A DNA stretch of 64,000 nucleotides, from assembly GCF_963082655.1 (NCBI RefSeq), contig NC_081553.1:33769978-33833977 (forward strand), written 5' to 3'. Position numbers and translations under genes: made by a program. This document shows, piece by piece, positions 11,793 to 22,145 of this stretch. Position 1 is the stretch's first letter; each line of letters starts with the position of its first letter. The notes beneath the pieces were generated by a model. It was not told where the DNA came from and did no database searches. It worked only from the letters and a program-made list of their open reading frames with translations. Source of the DNA: Stomoxys calcitrans (lineage: Eukaryota > Arthropoda > Insecta > Diptera > Muscidae).

Positions 11793-13739
11793 ATACCTTC
11801 ACCATAAGATGGGGGGTATACTCATTTCGTCATTCTGATTGTAACTACTCGAAATATTCGTCTGAGACCCCATAAAGTATATATATTCTTGATCGTCGTG
11901 AAATTTTATGTCGATCTAGCCATGTCCGTCCGTCTGTCCGTCCGTCCGTCCGTCTGTCTGTCGAAAGCATTCTAACTTCCGAAGGAGTAAAGCTAGCCGC
12001 TTGAAATTTTGCACAAATACTTCTTATTAGTGTAGGTAGGTTGGTATTGTAAATGGGCCATAACGGTCCATGTTTTGATATAGTTGCCATATAAACCTAT
12101 CTTGGGTCTTGACTTCTTGAGCCTCTAGAGTGCGCAATTCTTATCCGATTGGAATGAAATTTTGCACAACGTGTTTTGTTATGACATCCAACAACTGTGC
12201 CAAGTATGGTTCAAATCGGTTTATAAACTGATATAGCTGCCATATAAACCAATCGTGGGTCTTGACTTTGTGAGCCTCTAGAGGGCGCAATTTTTATCCG
12301 ATTGGAATGAATGTTTTGCACGATGTGTTTTGTTATGATATTCGACAACTGTGCTAAGTTTGACTCAAATCGGTTCATAACCTGATATAGCTGTCATATA
12401 AACCGATCTTGGGTCTTGACTTCTTGAACGTCTAGAGGGCGCAATTCTTATCCGATTTGGCTGAAATTTTGCAAGACGTATTTTATTTTTAGTTTCAACA
12501 ACAGTATCAAATATGGTTCAAATCGGTTCATAACCTGATATAGATGCCATATAAACCGATCTTGGGTCTTGGCTTTGTGAGCCTCTAGAGGGCGCAATTT
12601 TTGTCCGATTTGAATGAATGTTTTGCACGATGTGTTTTGTTATGACATCCAACACCTGTGCCAAGTATGGTTCAAATCGGTTTATAACCTGATATAGCTG
12701 CCATATAAACCGATCTTGGGTCTTGACTTCTTGAGCCTCTAGAGTGCGCAATTCTTATCCGATTGGAATGAAATTTTGCACCACGTGTTTTGTTATTATA
12801 TCCAACAACTGTGCCAAGTATGGCTCAAATCGGTCCATAACCTGATATAGCTGCCATATAAACCGATCTTGGGTCTTGACTTCTTGAGCCTCTAGAGGGC
12901 GCAATTCTTATCCGATTGGAGTGTAATTTTGCAGTACGTGTTTTGTTATCATATCCAATAACTGTGCCAAGTATGGTTCAAATCGGTCCATAACCTGATA
13001 TAGCTGCCATATACACCGATCTGGGGTTTTGACTTCTTGAGCCTATAGAGTGCGCAATTCTTATCCGATTGGAATGAAATTTTGCACGACGTGTTTTGTT
13101 ACGCTATCCAACAACTGTGCTAAGTATGGTTCAAATCGGTCCATAACCTTATATAGCTGTCATATAAACCGATCTTGGGTCTTGACTTCTTGAGCCTCTA
13201 GAGGGCGCAATTCTTATCCAATTTGAATGAATTTTGGCACGTAGTATTTTGTTATGATATGCAACTACTGTGCCAAATATGGTTCAAATCGGTTTATAAC
13301 CTGATATAGCTGCCATATAAACCGATCTTGGATCTTGACTTCTTGAGCCTCTAGAGGTCGCAATTATTAACCGATTTGCCTGAAATGTTGTACGACGGAT
13401 CCTCTCATGATCATCAACATACGTGTTTATTATGGTCTGAATCGGTATATAGCCCGATACAGCTCCCATATAAATCGATCTCTCTATTTTACTTCTTGAG
13501 CCCACAAAGGGCGCAATTCTTATTCGAATTGGCTGACATTTTACACAGGTCTCCAACATATAATTAAATTGTGGTCCAAACTGGACCATATCTTGATATC
13601 GCTCTAATAGCAGAGCAAATCTTTTCTTATATCCTTTTTTTGCCTAAGAAGAGATGCCGGGAAAAGAACTCGACAAATGCGATTCATGGTGGAGGGTATA
13701 TAAGATTCGCCCCGGCCGAACTTAGCTCGCTTTCACTTG
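11793..13739 (+). mobile_element. family A (Helentron-like) element, complete
   Basis: It has both ends. On the left, a T-run is followed by ATACCTTCACCATAAGAT; on the right, ATTCATGGTGGAGGGTAT is its near inverted copy. A decayed hairpin (ATTCGCCCCGGCCGAA) and GCTTTCACTTG then run into another T-run. The head contains TATATATATTCTTGATCGTC and a GTCCGTCCGTCCGTCTGTC microsatellite. About nine 153-bp monomers fill the middle. T-runs at both boundaries fit insertion between two T residues, as described for Helentrons/DINE-1. No replication protein is encoded, so it would be non-autonomous. Confidence 0.85.
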
Positions 13740-15392
13740 TTTTTTGTTAATATTTTACTCAATGCAACCCCAAAAAATCCTTGGCTAAATATTTGGTAGC
13801 CAGTTAACGAGTAAATATTTCCAGACATTTGATTTCCATTAAAATATTGCGTAGTGTGGATATTCATTTAACCAATGGTGATGGTGAATGGTGATGGTGT
13901 TGACTGTGGGTGCCTGGTTGTTGTTTGTATACAAAAGACTTAAGACACAAACTTTTTTGGTAGCCATGTGACACAGCGGCATCATAGCATGTCCAGTTGA
14001 ATCAGTGAATTAACAACACGATTTGTTCGTTGGCTACGCAACTCCATGCAACAGAAAGTGTGTCCAATATTAGTTTTTTTTCTTCCACCTCACTGTGGGA
14101 ACTGGGTAAATGAGATAAAACAAACAAAAGACTTAAGCAACGAACGCGGTTTGCCACAATCTCAGCTAAGCATTTCAAATTCACTTTTTCGATTTGCAGT
14201 TTACACTTCAACCAAATGTATTGGAATGTTGATTTTGTAATACAGAATGCTAAATCGATTATTTGTGTAGCAATATTAAACTGCGTGCAGTGTTTTGGAA
14301 TAAATAATATGATGAAAATTTTCGCAAAAAAACTAAAATCTGAAAAGTGGATTAAAATGGCAAAGAAATAGAAATAAAATTTTTATAATCTGAGGTAAAT
14401 CCTTTGAGCCTATAGTTTGACTTGAAATTTTATTTCAATTTGTTACAAGTTCATGTTTATCCTGTATCTGTTTGCCTCTGCCATAAGCTAAAAGATTTCC
14501 TATACCTATTTTGTTCCATTTCATTTTCCAATACCTATTTACCACTCAGTTCAAGTGATACGTGACTAATGTCGACATCACATGAGAAATCCATAGATTA
14601 TTGCAACTCCAAGTGTTCTCAATACTACCTTCCATTGTCCATGTCCATCCTAAAGTGGGAAGGGGGAATGTCAAAAAGGTGTTAAAGGCAGTTTACATCA
14701 TTTTTCATGCCCACATATTTGCTTGGCGTTATTTTCCCCTTTTGATCTTGTCATCTTAGTATGTGATACTGATGTTACTCTGCCAGCCATTGCGTGTGAA
14801 CAGAATTTTAATTTTTTGATTTTTTTTTTCATTTGTGCATCTTACTTTGTTATGGAAAGTTTCCATAAAAAAAGCAAAATCCCATAGACTGTTGTCCAAA
14901 ATTCAAGAAATCCTATAGAAAAGTATCCTCAGAAAACTGCAATCATTTTGGGGATTCAACCTAAAAATCCACAGCGGAGAAATAGAGTTTACAGGCACGC
15001 AATATTCGTGCAGCTTAGCCTAATTTTTTGTCTTTGGCTCAGCAGCCAATACCGTCTGACTAAAGTGGTGAACGTTGATTTAATTAATAAATAAATGTTT
15101 AACAAAACGATGGTGTGCGTGTGGTGTGTGTTTAAGTCCTACAAATCTCCTTTTAAGCAAATGGGTCATGGCTTAATCATGCAAGAGGCTAACTAGCGAC
15201 AGGATTTGAGAACCAATGATGATCTCTAGAAAGAAATCTAGGTTACCATATGCTGGAGTAAGACAATGGAGGGAAGAGAAACCAAAAATTGGGGCAAGAA
15301 TTAGAAAGCTAGGGTTAAGGTGGAATAGGTAGCCCAAACCAAAAGGTAAATTCTCTTGGAGAACAGTCTGGCGCAACAATTGCAAGTAACAG
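13740..15392. other. AT-rich sequence with no recognised gene
   Basis: Contains a GGTGATGGTGAATGG-type short repeat near 13876-13902 and T/A runs. The open frames here (64-70 codons) show no domain or signal that I recognise. It could be ordinary intergenic or intronic DNA. Confidence 0.45.
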
Positions 15393-15896
15393 CAAGTATT
15401 GGGTTGCCCAAAAAGTAATTGCGGATTTTTTAAAAGAAAGTAAATGCATTTTTAATAAAACTTAGAATGAACTTTAATCAAATATACTTTTTTTACGCTT
15501 TTTTTCTAAAGCAAGCTAAAAGTAACAGCTGATAACTGACGGAACAAAGAATGCAATTACAGAGTCACAAGCTGTGAAAAATTTTGTCAACGCTGACTAT
15601 ATGAAAAATCCGCAATTACTTTTTGGGCAACCCAATAAAAACGCATTAAGTTCGGGTGTGAGAATCTTATAAACCATCCGCCATCGCAGTTGAAAGGTTA
15701 CTTGAATGACTTTTTCAAATATTTAGGAGATGGATCTACAATACTACGGACGGACGGACGGACATGGCTAGATCGCCATAAAATGTCACGAAGATCAAGA
15801 ATATATATACTATATGGGGTCTCAGACGAATATTTCCAGTAGTTACAAACAGAATGACGAAACTAGTATACCCCCCATCCTAGGTGGAGAGTATAA
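15393..15896 (-). mobile_element. short decayed family A element split by a MITE
   Basis: The right part (15747-15896) is the family head in reverse (AAGAATATATATACTATATG, CATCCTAGGTGGAGAGTATA). The left part (15393-15398 plus 15636-15690) is a decayed 3' end (GCAAGTA, AAAACGCATTAAGTTCGGG, CCATCCGCCATCGC). All 153-bp monomers have been lost between them. A MITE occupies 15399-15635, inserted at the TA of the terminal CAAGTA motif. Its 5' end touches the 3' end of the next family A element. Confidence 0.68.
15399..15635 (-). mobile_element. mariner-derived MITE, copy 2
   Basis: 237 bp between TA dinucleotides, with ends TTGGGTTGCCCAAAAAGTAA and its complement. The middle joins AATCAAATATA to the right-end segment TAAAAGTAACAGCTGATAAC, the same junction as in the other MITE copies. 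Confidence 0.94.
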
Positions 15897-15897
15897 A

Positions 15898-17734
15898 CAA
15901 GTAAAAGCGTGCTAAGTTCGGCCGGGCCGAATCTTATATACCCTCCACCATGGATCGCATTTGTCGAGTTCTTTTACCGGCATCTCTTCTTAGGCAAAAA
16001 AAAGGATATAAGAAAAGATTTGCTCTGCTATTAGAGCGATATCAAGATATGGTCCGGTTTGGACCACAATTAAATTATATGTTGGAAACCTGTGTAAAAT
16101 GTCAGCCAATTCGAAAAAGAATTGCGCCCTTTGTGGGCTCAAGATGTAAAATAGAGAGATCGATTTATATGGGAGCTGTATCGGCCTATAGACCGATTCA
16201 GTCCATAATAAACACGTATGTTAATGGTCATGAGAAAATCCGTCGTACAAAATTTCAGGCAAATCTGATAATAATTGCGACCTCTAGAGGCTTAAGAAGT
16301 CAAGATCCCAGATCGGTTTATATGGCAGCTATATCAGGTTATGAACCGACTTGTACTTTATTTGAAATAGTTGTTGAAAATAACAATAAAAAACGTCTAG
16401 CGAAATTTCAGCCAAATCGGATAAGAATTGCGCCCTCTAGAGGCTCAAGATGTCAAGACCCAAGATCGGTTTATATGACAGCTATATCAGGTTATGGACC
16501 GATTTGAACCATACTTAACACAGTTGTTGGATATTATAACGAAACACATCATGCAAAATTTCGCTCCAATCGGATAAGAATTGCTCCCTCTAGAGGCTCA
16601 AGAAGTCAAGATCCAAGATCGGTTAATATGACAGCTATATCAGGTTATGGACCGATTTGAACCATACTCGGCACAGTTATTGGATATCATAACAAAACAC
16701 GTCGTGCCAAAATTCATTCAAATCGGATAAGAATTGCTCACTCTAGAGGCTCAAGAAGTCAAGACCCAAGATCGGTTTATATGGCAGCTATATCAGGTTA
16801 TAAACCGATTTGAACCATACTTCGCACAGTTGTTGGATATCATAGCAAAACACGTCGTGCAAAATTTCATGGCAATCGGATAAGAATTGCGCACTATAGA
16901 GGCTCAAGAAGTCAAGACCCAAGATTGGTTTATATGACAGCTATATCAGGTTATGGACCGATTTGAACCATACTTGTTGTTGGATATCATAACAAAACAC
17001 GTCGTGCAAAATTTCATCCCAATCGGATAAGAATTGCGCACTCTAGAGGCTCAAGAAGTCAAGACCCAAGATCGGTTTATATGGCAGCTATATCAGGTTA
17101 TAAACCGATTTGAACCATACTCGGCACAGTTGTTGGATATCATAACAAAACACGTCGTGCGAAATTTCATTCCAATTGGATAAGAATTGCGCAATCTAGA
17201 GGCTCAAAAATTCAAGACCCAAGATCGGTTTATATGGCAGCTATATAAGATTACGGACCGATTTGAACCATACTCGGCACAGTTGTTGGATATTATAACA
17301 AAACACGTCGTGCAAAATTTCATTCCAATCGGATAAGAATTGCGCCCTCTAGAGGCTCAAGAAGTCAAGACCCAAAATCGGTTTATATTGCAGCTATATC
17401 AAAACATAGACCGCTATGGCCGATTTACAATCCCAACCGACCTACACTAATAAGAAGTATTTGTGCAAATTTTCAAGCGACTAGCTTTACTCCTTCGGAA
17501 TTTAGCGTGCTTTCGACAGACAGACGGACGAACAGACAGACGTACGGACGGACAGATGGACAGACGGACGGACGGACGGACAGACGGACGGACGGACGAA
17601 CATGGCTAGATCGACATAAAATGTCACGACGATCAAGAATATATATACTATATGGGGTCTCAGACGATTATTTCGAATAGTTACAAACAGAATGACGAAA
17701 TTAGTATACCCCCCATCCTATTGTGGAGGGTATA
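15898..17734 (-). mobile_element. family A (Helentron-like) element, complete
   Basis: Reading the plus strand gives the reverse element: CAAGTAAAAGCGTGCTAAG, hairpin TTCGGCCGGGCCGAA, ATACCCTCCACCATGGATCG, about nine 153-bp monomers, the head with an expanded ACGG/ACAG tetranucleotide tract (17515-17605), and CATCCTATTGTGGAGGGTAT followed by A's. Because 153 is divisible by three, a 185-codon open frame runs antisense through the first monomers (15950-16507). It is a repeat artefact with no identifiable domain. Confidence 0.9.
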
Positions 17735-18206
17735 AAAAGTACCACGCTTAGAGGCTCAGGAGGTCAAAAAGGGTGACGTGTTGAATTGGAACTATATCAG
17801 CTTATAAACTTATTTTTACCAAACATGGCACGACTGTTGGAAGTCATAGCTAACTTTCACCCAAATTGGGTGCTAATAGCGCCATCTAATGTCTCAAGGA
17901 ATAAAATCTAAATTTCGGCTTATATGACAGCTATATCAGGTTATGAACCGATTTGGACCATACCGTGCACAGTTGTTGAAAATCAAAACCTAACAACTCG
18001 TGCAAGATTTCATCCAAATCGGATAAGAATGGCGACCTCTAGAGGCCCACCAAATCAAGATCCGAGATGAGTTTATATGGAAGCTTTATAAGGCCATGAC
18101 CCAATTTGGACAGGAAGTCAAAATAAAACTTCTCAAGCCAAATTTCTGACAAATCGGGCAAGAATACGAGATCGGTTTAGACGGCAGCTGTATCAGGTTA
18201 TTTAAG

Positions 18207-18313
18207 GCCACTGTAGCGCAGAGGTTAGCATATCCGCCTATGAAGCTTAACGCCTGGGTTCGAATCCTGCCCTTGTTCCTCATGGAATGGTAATGAGCAA
18301 ATTTGGATTTGTT
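18207..18313 (+). repeat. tRNA-derived SINE, internally deleted, copy 1 of a duplication
   Basis: It has an RNA polymerase III A-box-like TAGCGCAGAGG and B-box GGTTCGAATCC (18257-18267). The head joins directly to the SINE 3' tail (TTGTTCCTCATGGAATGG, GAGCAAATTTG), skipping about 200 bp of body found in the 43.9-kb copy. It is tRNA-like, but the downstream tail and repeated occurrence argue against a working tRNA gene. Confidence 0.8.
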
Positions 18314-18513
18314 TATCAGGTTATGAACCGACTTAGACCATTCTCGGCACAATAATTGGAAGTCAACAAAAAACAACTCATTGCGAACTTCAGCCAAGTC
18401 GAATAAGTATTGCGCCCTCTAGAGGCTCAACATATACCAATCGGACATTCATCGACTGACTCAAGAAGTCAAGATACGAGATCGGTTTAGACGGCAGCTA
18501 TATCAGGCTATTG

Positions 18514-18620
18514 GCCACTAAAGCGCAGAGGTTAGCATATCCACCTATGACGTTGCACGCCTGGGTTCGAATCCTGCCTTTGTTCCTTCATGGAATGTTC
18601 ACAGGAAAATTTGCATTTGT
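18514..18620 (+). repeat. tRNA-derived SINE, internally deleted, copy 2 of a duplication
   Basis: Same head-to-tail junction as the copy about 308 bp upstream: GGTTCGAATCC (18564-18574) followed by TTGTTCCTTCATGGAATG. The A-box-like region is AAGCGCAGAGG. The shared deletion junction shows that it arose by local duplication, not by an independent insertion. Confidence 0.8.
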
Positions 18621-18739
18621 TTATCGGGTTATGAACCGACTTAGACCATTCTCGGCACAGTTATTGGAAGTCAACACAAAACGCCTCATTGCGAACTTCA
18701 GCCAAGTCGAATAAAAATTGCGCCCCCTAGAGGCTCAAC

Positions 18740-19150
18740 AGTTAGTAATCCGACATCCATCCACAGACTCTCACATCGCACCGCCTTTGCCTTGGCCATA
18801 TCCTCTGCTATGTTCAGTAGTTCGACAAAAGGCACATGTTTTAGACCGGCCACAGATCGGCTAGCCGTAGAGGATCCACTTCTAGCATAGCCGTCCGCCA
18901 TCTCATTTCCCAGAACACAGATGTGTAGCCCAGGTCAACACAACGCCATGAGTGCGATCGGGGCCCCAAACTCACTTTGACTTAATTTTCCTTACATTCA
19001 AGGCCTTGAGGGCCGCCATTCTGTCCACATATTCCAGAGTTTGGAAGGTGGCAGATCCTTTTTTGCGGCCAACGCAATGACATGATATCACAAATCTCCA
19101 AGTGAACCCCCAGCCCCGTCCCTGACTCAATCCGTCTGTGAAGACTGTGG
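18740..19150 (-). pseudogene. non-LTR retrotransposon RNase H domain fragment
   Basis: On the minus strand, short conserved pieces of an RNase H domain can be read: VFTDGSRIESGTGLGVH near the 5' side (around 19100-19145), then a MAALKAL motif (around 19010-19030), then GNEMADGYARSGS (around 18860-18905). These match the DG, central and GNE.AD motifs of RNase H domains found after the reverse transcriptase in jockey/I/R1-like elements. The pieces lie in different frames and a stop interrupts them, so this is dead. The fragment is cut on its 5' side by the mariner insertion at 19153. Reverse transcriptase sequence is absent between this and the endonuclease remains at 20.4 kb and above. Confidence 0.75.
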
Positions 19151-19152
19151 TA

Positions 19153-20410
19153 TTGGGTTGCCCAAAAAGTAATTGCGGATTTTTTAAAAGAAACTAAATG
19201 CATTTTTAATAAAGCTTAGAATGAACTTTAATCAAATATATATAATTGCCACTTTGTTCGATAACCTTTTGCCATCTTCCTGGCAAATTTAGTATTCCAC
19301 GCTCATAGAACTTCTGGCCTTTATCTGCAAAAAAACTGAACCAAGTGCGATTTTATAGCCTCATCATTGCCGAAAGTTTTACAATTTAAGGAGTTCTGCA
19401 AAGATCGAAATAAATGGTAGTCTGATGGTGCAAGGTCAGGGCTATATGGTGGATGCATCAAAAGTTCCCAGCCAAGATCACTCAGTTTTTGGCGAGTGAC
19501 CAAAGATGTGTGCGGTCTAGCGTTGTCCTGGTGGAAGATGCCAACTTTACGATTGACCAATTCTGGTCGCTTCTCCTTGATGGCTGTATTCAATTTGTCC
19601 AATTGTTGACAGTAAACATCCGAATTAATCGTTTGGTTCCTTGGAAGCAGCTCAAAATATACCACACCCTTCCAATCCCACCAAACAGACAGCATAACCT
19701 TCTTTTGGTGGATATCAGCCTTTGAAGTGGTTCACCATGCTTGGACCATGATCGTTTTCGACTAACGTTGTTGTAATGAATCCAATTTTCATCTCCAGTT
19801 ATGATTCGTTTTAAAAACGGATCGAATTCATTGCGTTTAAGGTGCATATCACAAGCGTTGATTCTTCGGTTTGTTAAATGAAGCTTTTTCACCAGTCCAA
19901 GACTTTTTATGTGATAATGAACGGTTGATTTTGGTATATTTAACTTCTCTCCTATCTCACGCTCAGTTATATGACGATCCAAATTGATTAATGCTTTGAT
20001 TTGGTCATCATCAACTTCATTTGGCGGACCTGAACGTGGCTCATCTTTAAGTGAAAAATCTCCATAAAGGAATTTGCGAAACCAATTTTGACACTGTCTT
20101 CCTTTTAAGGCTTTATCACCATACACATCTCGTAACTTTTTAGCAACCTGCTCCGCGTTTTTTCCTTTACGGAAATAATAAAGTAAAATATGACGAAAAT
20201 GCTCTTTTGTATTAAATGTATCCGTATTAAAATTGACGCCAATCAAACAAATTTAAACAAAATTTCGCGCACTTTTTTTTGTAAAGCAATCTAAAAGTAA
20301 CAGCTGATAACTGACAGAAGAAAGAATGCAATTACAGAGTCACAAGCCGTTGAAAAAATTTGTCAACGCCGACTATATGAAAAATCCGCAATAACTTTTT
20401 GGGCAACCAA
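19153..20410 (-). mobile_element. mariner (Tc1/mariner, DD34D) transposon
   Basis: A 1,258-bp element with terminal inverted repeats beginning TTGGGTTGCCCAAAAAGTAA (right end has one base fewer, GGGCAACCAA), flanked by TA at 19151-19152 and 20411-20412. It carries one transposase gene on the minus strand, broken by frameshifts. Its two ends are nearly identical to the two halves of the MITEs at 10.5, 15.4, 28.6, 33.8, 35.2 and 62.6 kb. It inserted into non-LTR retrotransposon sequence. Confidence 0.95.
19240..20246 (-). pseudogene. mariner transposase, frameshifted
   Basis: Encodes a cut-and-paste transposase acting in the nucleus on TA-flanked mariner ends. The N-terminal helix-turn-helix region is visible (HFRHILLYYFRKGKNAEQVA, CQNWFRKF, DEPRSGPP). 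The catalytic triad is all present: first Asp in ITGDENWIHYNN, second in HQDNARPHTS, third in PPYSPDLAPSDYHLF. Thirty-four residues lie between the second and third, so it is DD34D. Two one-base frameshifts are visible: a loss near 19720 (the frame moves from EPLQ to the DIHQKKVMLSVWWDW frame) and an extra T in the T-run near 19330 (after HLVQFF; the tail frame continues as DKGQKFYERG). The WVPHEL-type linker motif expected after GLVKKL is missing; the sequence passes directly to HLTNRRINACD. Start chosen at the Met preceding the helix-turn-helix region, in the frame of the 218-codon open segment. As it stands it cannot make a full transposase. Confidence 0.93.
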
Positions 20411-20412
20411 TA

Positions 20413-21330
20413 TATGCTTCACTAGTGCCCTTTAATTCTCTGCAAAAGGGATCTCCGCTTGACTGTCCTCGTCTTCTTATCCGTATCCTCCCTCTTCACC
20501 TTCTTAAAGATTCTCCTGTTTTCCTTCTTTAGTACCTTCATTCCAGTATCTACCATAATTGGTTCACCTTACGTGGCAGTACCCATTCCGGAAATGCCTT
20601 CCAAAAGACCTCATTCAGTATCTCCGTAACACTGCAGACTTCAGTTTTCTTGCGTCCGGTATAGGGACCCAAGCCTCCGCATATTTTCTACGAAACTATC
20701 CCAATTTGTCCTCCTCTTATTCCTATAAAGCTTCCTTCGTCTTCTCTCATAGTTAACTTAAAAACCTATATTGTAGTGTCGGAAAAGGAGCATCCGGTGG
20801 AGACTTTTCACACTGAGACTTTGACCGAGTCACTATTCATTACAAGCGTTATCTCTATAACATGTTCCCTGATTCGGCTGTAGAACTTGGGGTGTTTCCC
20901 TGTTGCAGATAACCAAGTTCATGGATAAAATGTAATCAAAAAGTAACTCACCTCTTTCTTTTGTATCCATTTTACCCCAAATATAGTGGTGTGCGTTGGC
21001 GTCGCCTCCAAATATAAGGTCATGTCCCTTGGCCTAGCACCATACGACCAAAGACCGGACATATATGATGGGGGGTTATCACATTCGTACGGTAGGTACA
21101 TGGATGCCATAACCAGTAGGCTACTACCATTAAATTTTCATTCCTGCAACGTTCTCTACGTGCTACGATACAGCTTCTAATCTTGCCTTCCGTCGGGGGG
21201 GATATGAGTAATCATTGCGTGATCTGAGTCCTCGAACTTTGTTTCCTCGTTATTATGATTCCTGAACCATGGCCATGTCTATACCATATCTTGCCATAGT
21301 TCTAAGTAGCTCTTCGGTGGCTTCCTCTGA
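20413..21330 (-). pseudogene. non-LTR retrotransposon endonuclease and linker, copy 1
   Basis: Minus-strand fragments in 5'-to-3' order: an endonuclease N-terminus (ARYGIDMAMVQES, near 21265-21310), then MASMYLPYECDNPPS (near 21065-21110), then the active-site region GGDANAHH.IWG (near 20985-21030), then a linker with FWKAFPEWVLPRK (near 20540-20620). These are the apurinic-like endonuclease (EEP family) that nicks target DNA for target-primed reverse transcription, and the stretch before the reverse transcriptase. Several frames and stops are needed to read it. The reverse transcriptase that should follow is missing; mariner occupies that boundary. A second copy is at 22.9-23.5 kb. Confidence 0.75.
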
Positions 21331-22145
21331 GCGGTGCAGCCCATGCTTCTTAGCTCCTTGGACCTCGTCGTCGTCATCGATTTGCGGTACCAATCTTTAA
21401 GCTGTATTTCATCTCTCCCTGTGAGTACTTGGGGAGTGACAAGGATTCCGCATTACTCTTCTCCCTCGCACGTCCCTTACAATCGACCAATTTTAATTCT
21501 GCGTTTTAAGAAGTTGGAGTACGACTTCATGCTCCACTACTGAAAGGGGTATCCATACTCGCAACGTCGTCCATTGGAGGATTTTGTCGACCGAAACAAG
21601 CTCTATCTTCATATCAGGTCAAATGGGTTTAAGGCAGTTAGAGAAAATTTCAAGCTTTCTCGTTACCGCAACCAATGACCTTGGCGCCTTGTTGCCATCT
21701 ACCACCTTAAATTCTGTGAAGCAGTAACTTTCCCCTTTTCCGCTGGCTGCCGACAAATCTTGGATAATCCTCTCCTCAATCCATCCCTCAGTGGATAAAC
21801 GGGACTCGGGATTGCTCCGGTCCTGATGTGAGATCAAGCTTTTCGATTTCTTGACTAACTTGCCCTCAGGTGCCTGCGCCTCACCCGATTGCTGCCTCTT
21901 GCAGCCAGTATTGGTATTGTCATCATCATGAGGTGCCTTAGTGGGGAGTACACTCTTTTGACGACATCCGACCTTGGCTGCAGCATCTATAAAAGGATTG
22001 GCCTTGCAGTTCTGCCGCTGGGCCTATTGCTGGGCGCAAGGATTTTCGATATAATGGTCATCGTATTTGGCCTACCGTCCTCTATGCGTTTCTACTTCTT
22101 TATTTTAAACTTCAATCCCTTGAAAGTGTACACTTTGTAAAATTT
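21331..22145 (-). pseudogene. non-LTR retrotransposon ORF1-like remnant
   Basis: Read on the minus strand, upstream of the endonuclease remains. A charged linker (KRQQSGEAQAPEGKLVKKSK, around 21830-21900) precedes SRLSTEGWIEERIIQDL and then TLRVWIPLSVVEHEVVLQLL (near 21495-21560). This arrangement resembles the ORF1 (nucleic-acid-binding, DUF4780-like) protein of jockey/I-like insect retrotransposons, and the position fits ORF1 before ORF2. Stops and frame changes break it. The family assignment is from memory of the pattern and is less certain than the endonuclease call. Confidence 0.5.

Larger units (their letters stand above)
17735..18739 (-). repeat. decayed family A monomers carrying duplicated SINEs
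   Basis: Several family A monomers are recognisable (ATATCAGGTTATGAACCGAT, ATTGCGCCCTCTAGAGGCTC) but diverged. A 310-bp segment is tandemly duplicated: GATCGGTTTAGACGGCAGCT occurs at 18170 and again at 18480. Each copy includes a SINE remnant, so the SINE was present before the duplication. Confidence 0.75.

Noticed and set aside
15950..16507. 185-codon open frame on the plus strand
   Set aside because: It runs antisense through the 3' end and monomers of a family A element, beginning in the subterminal block ACCATGGATCG, and closes when a monomer varies.
18207..18280. tRNA gene
   Set aside because: A- and B-box matches are present, but the sequence is followed by the SINE tail, is duplicated, and matches SINE heads at 24.6 and 44.2 kb; a mature tRNA fold is not supported.
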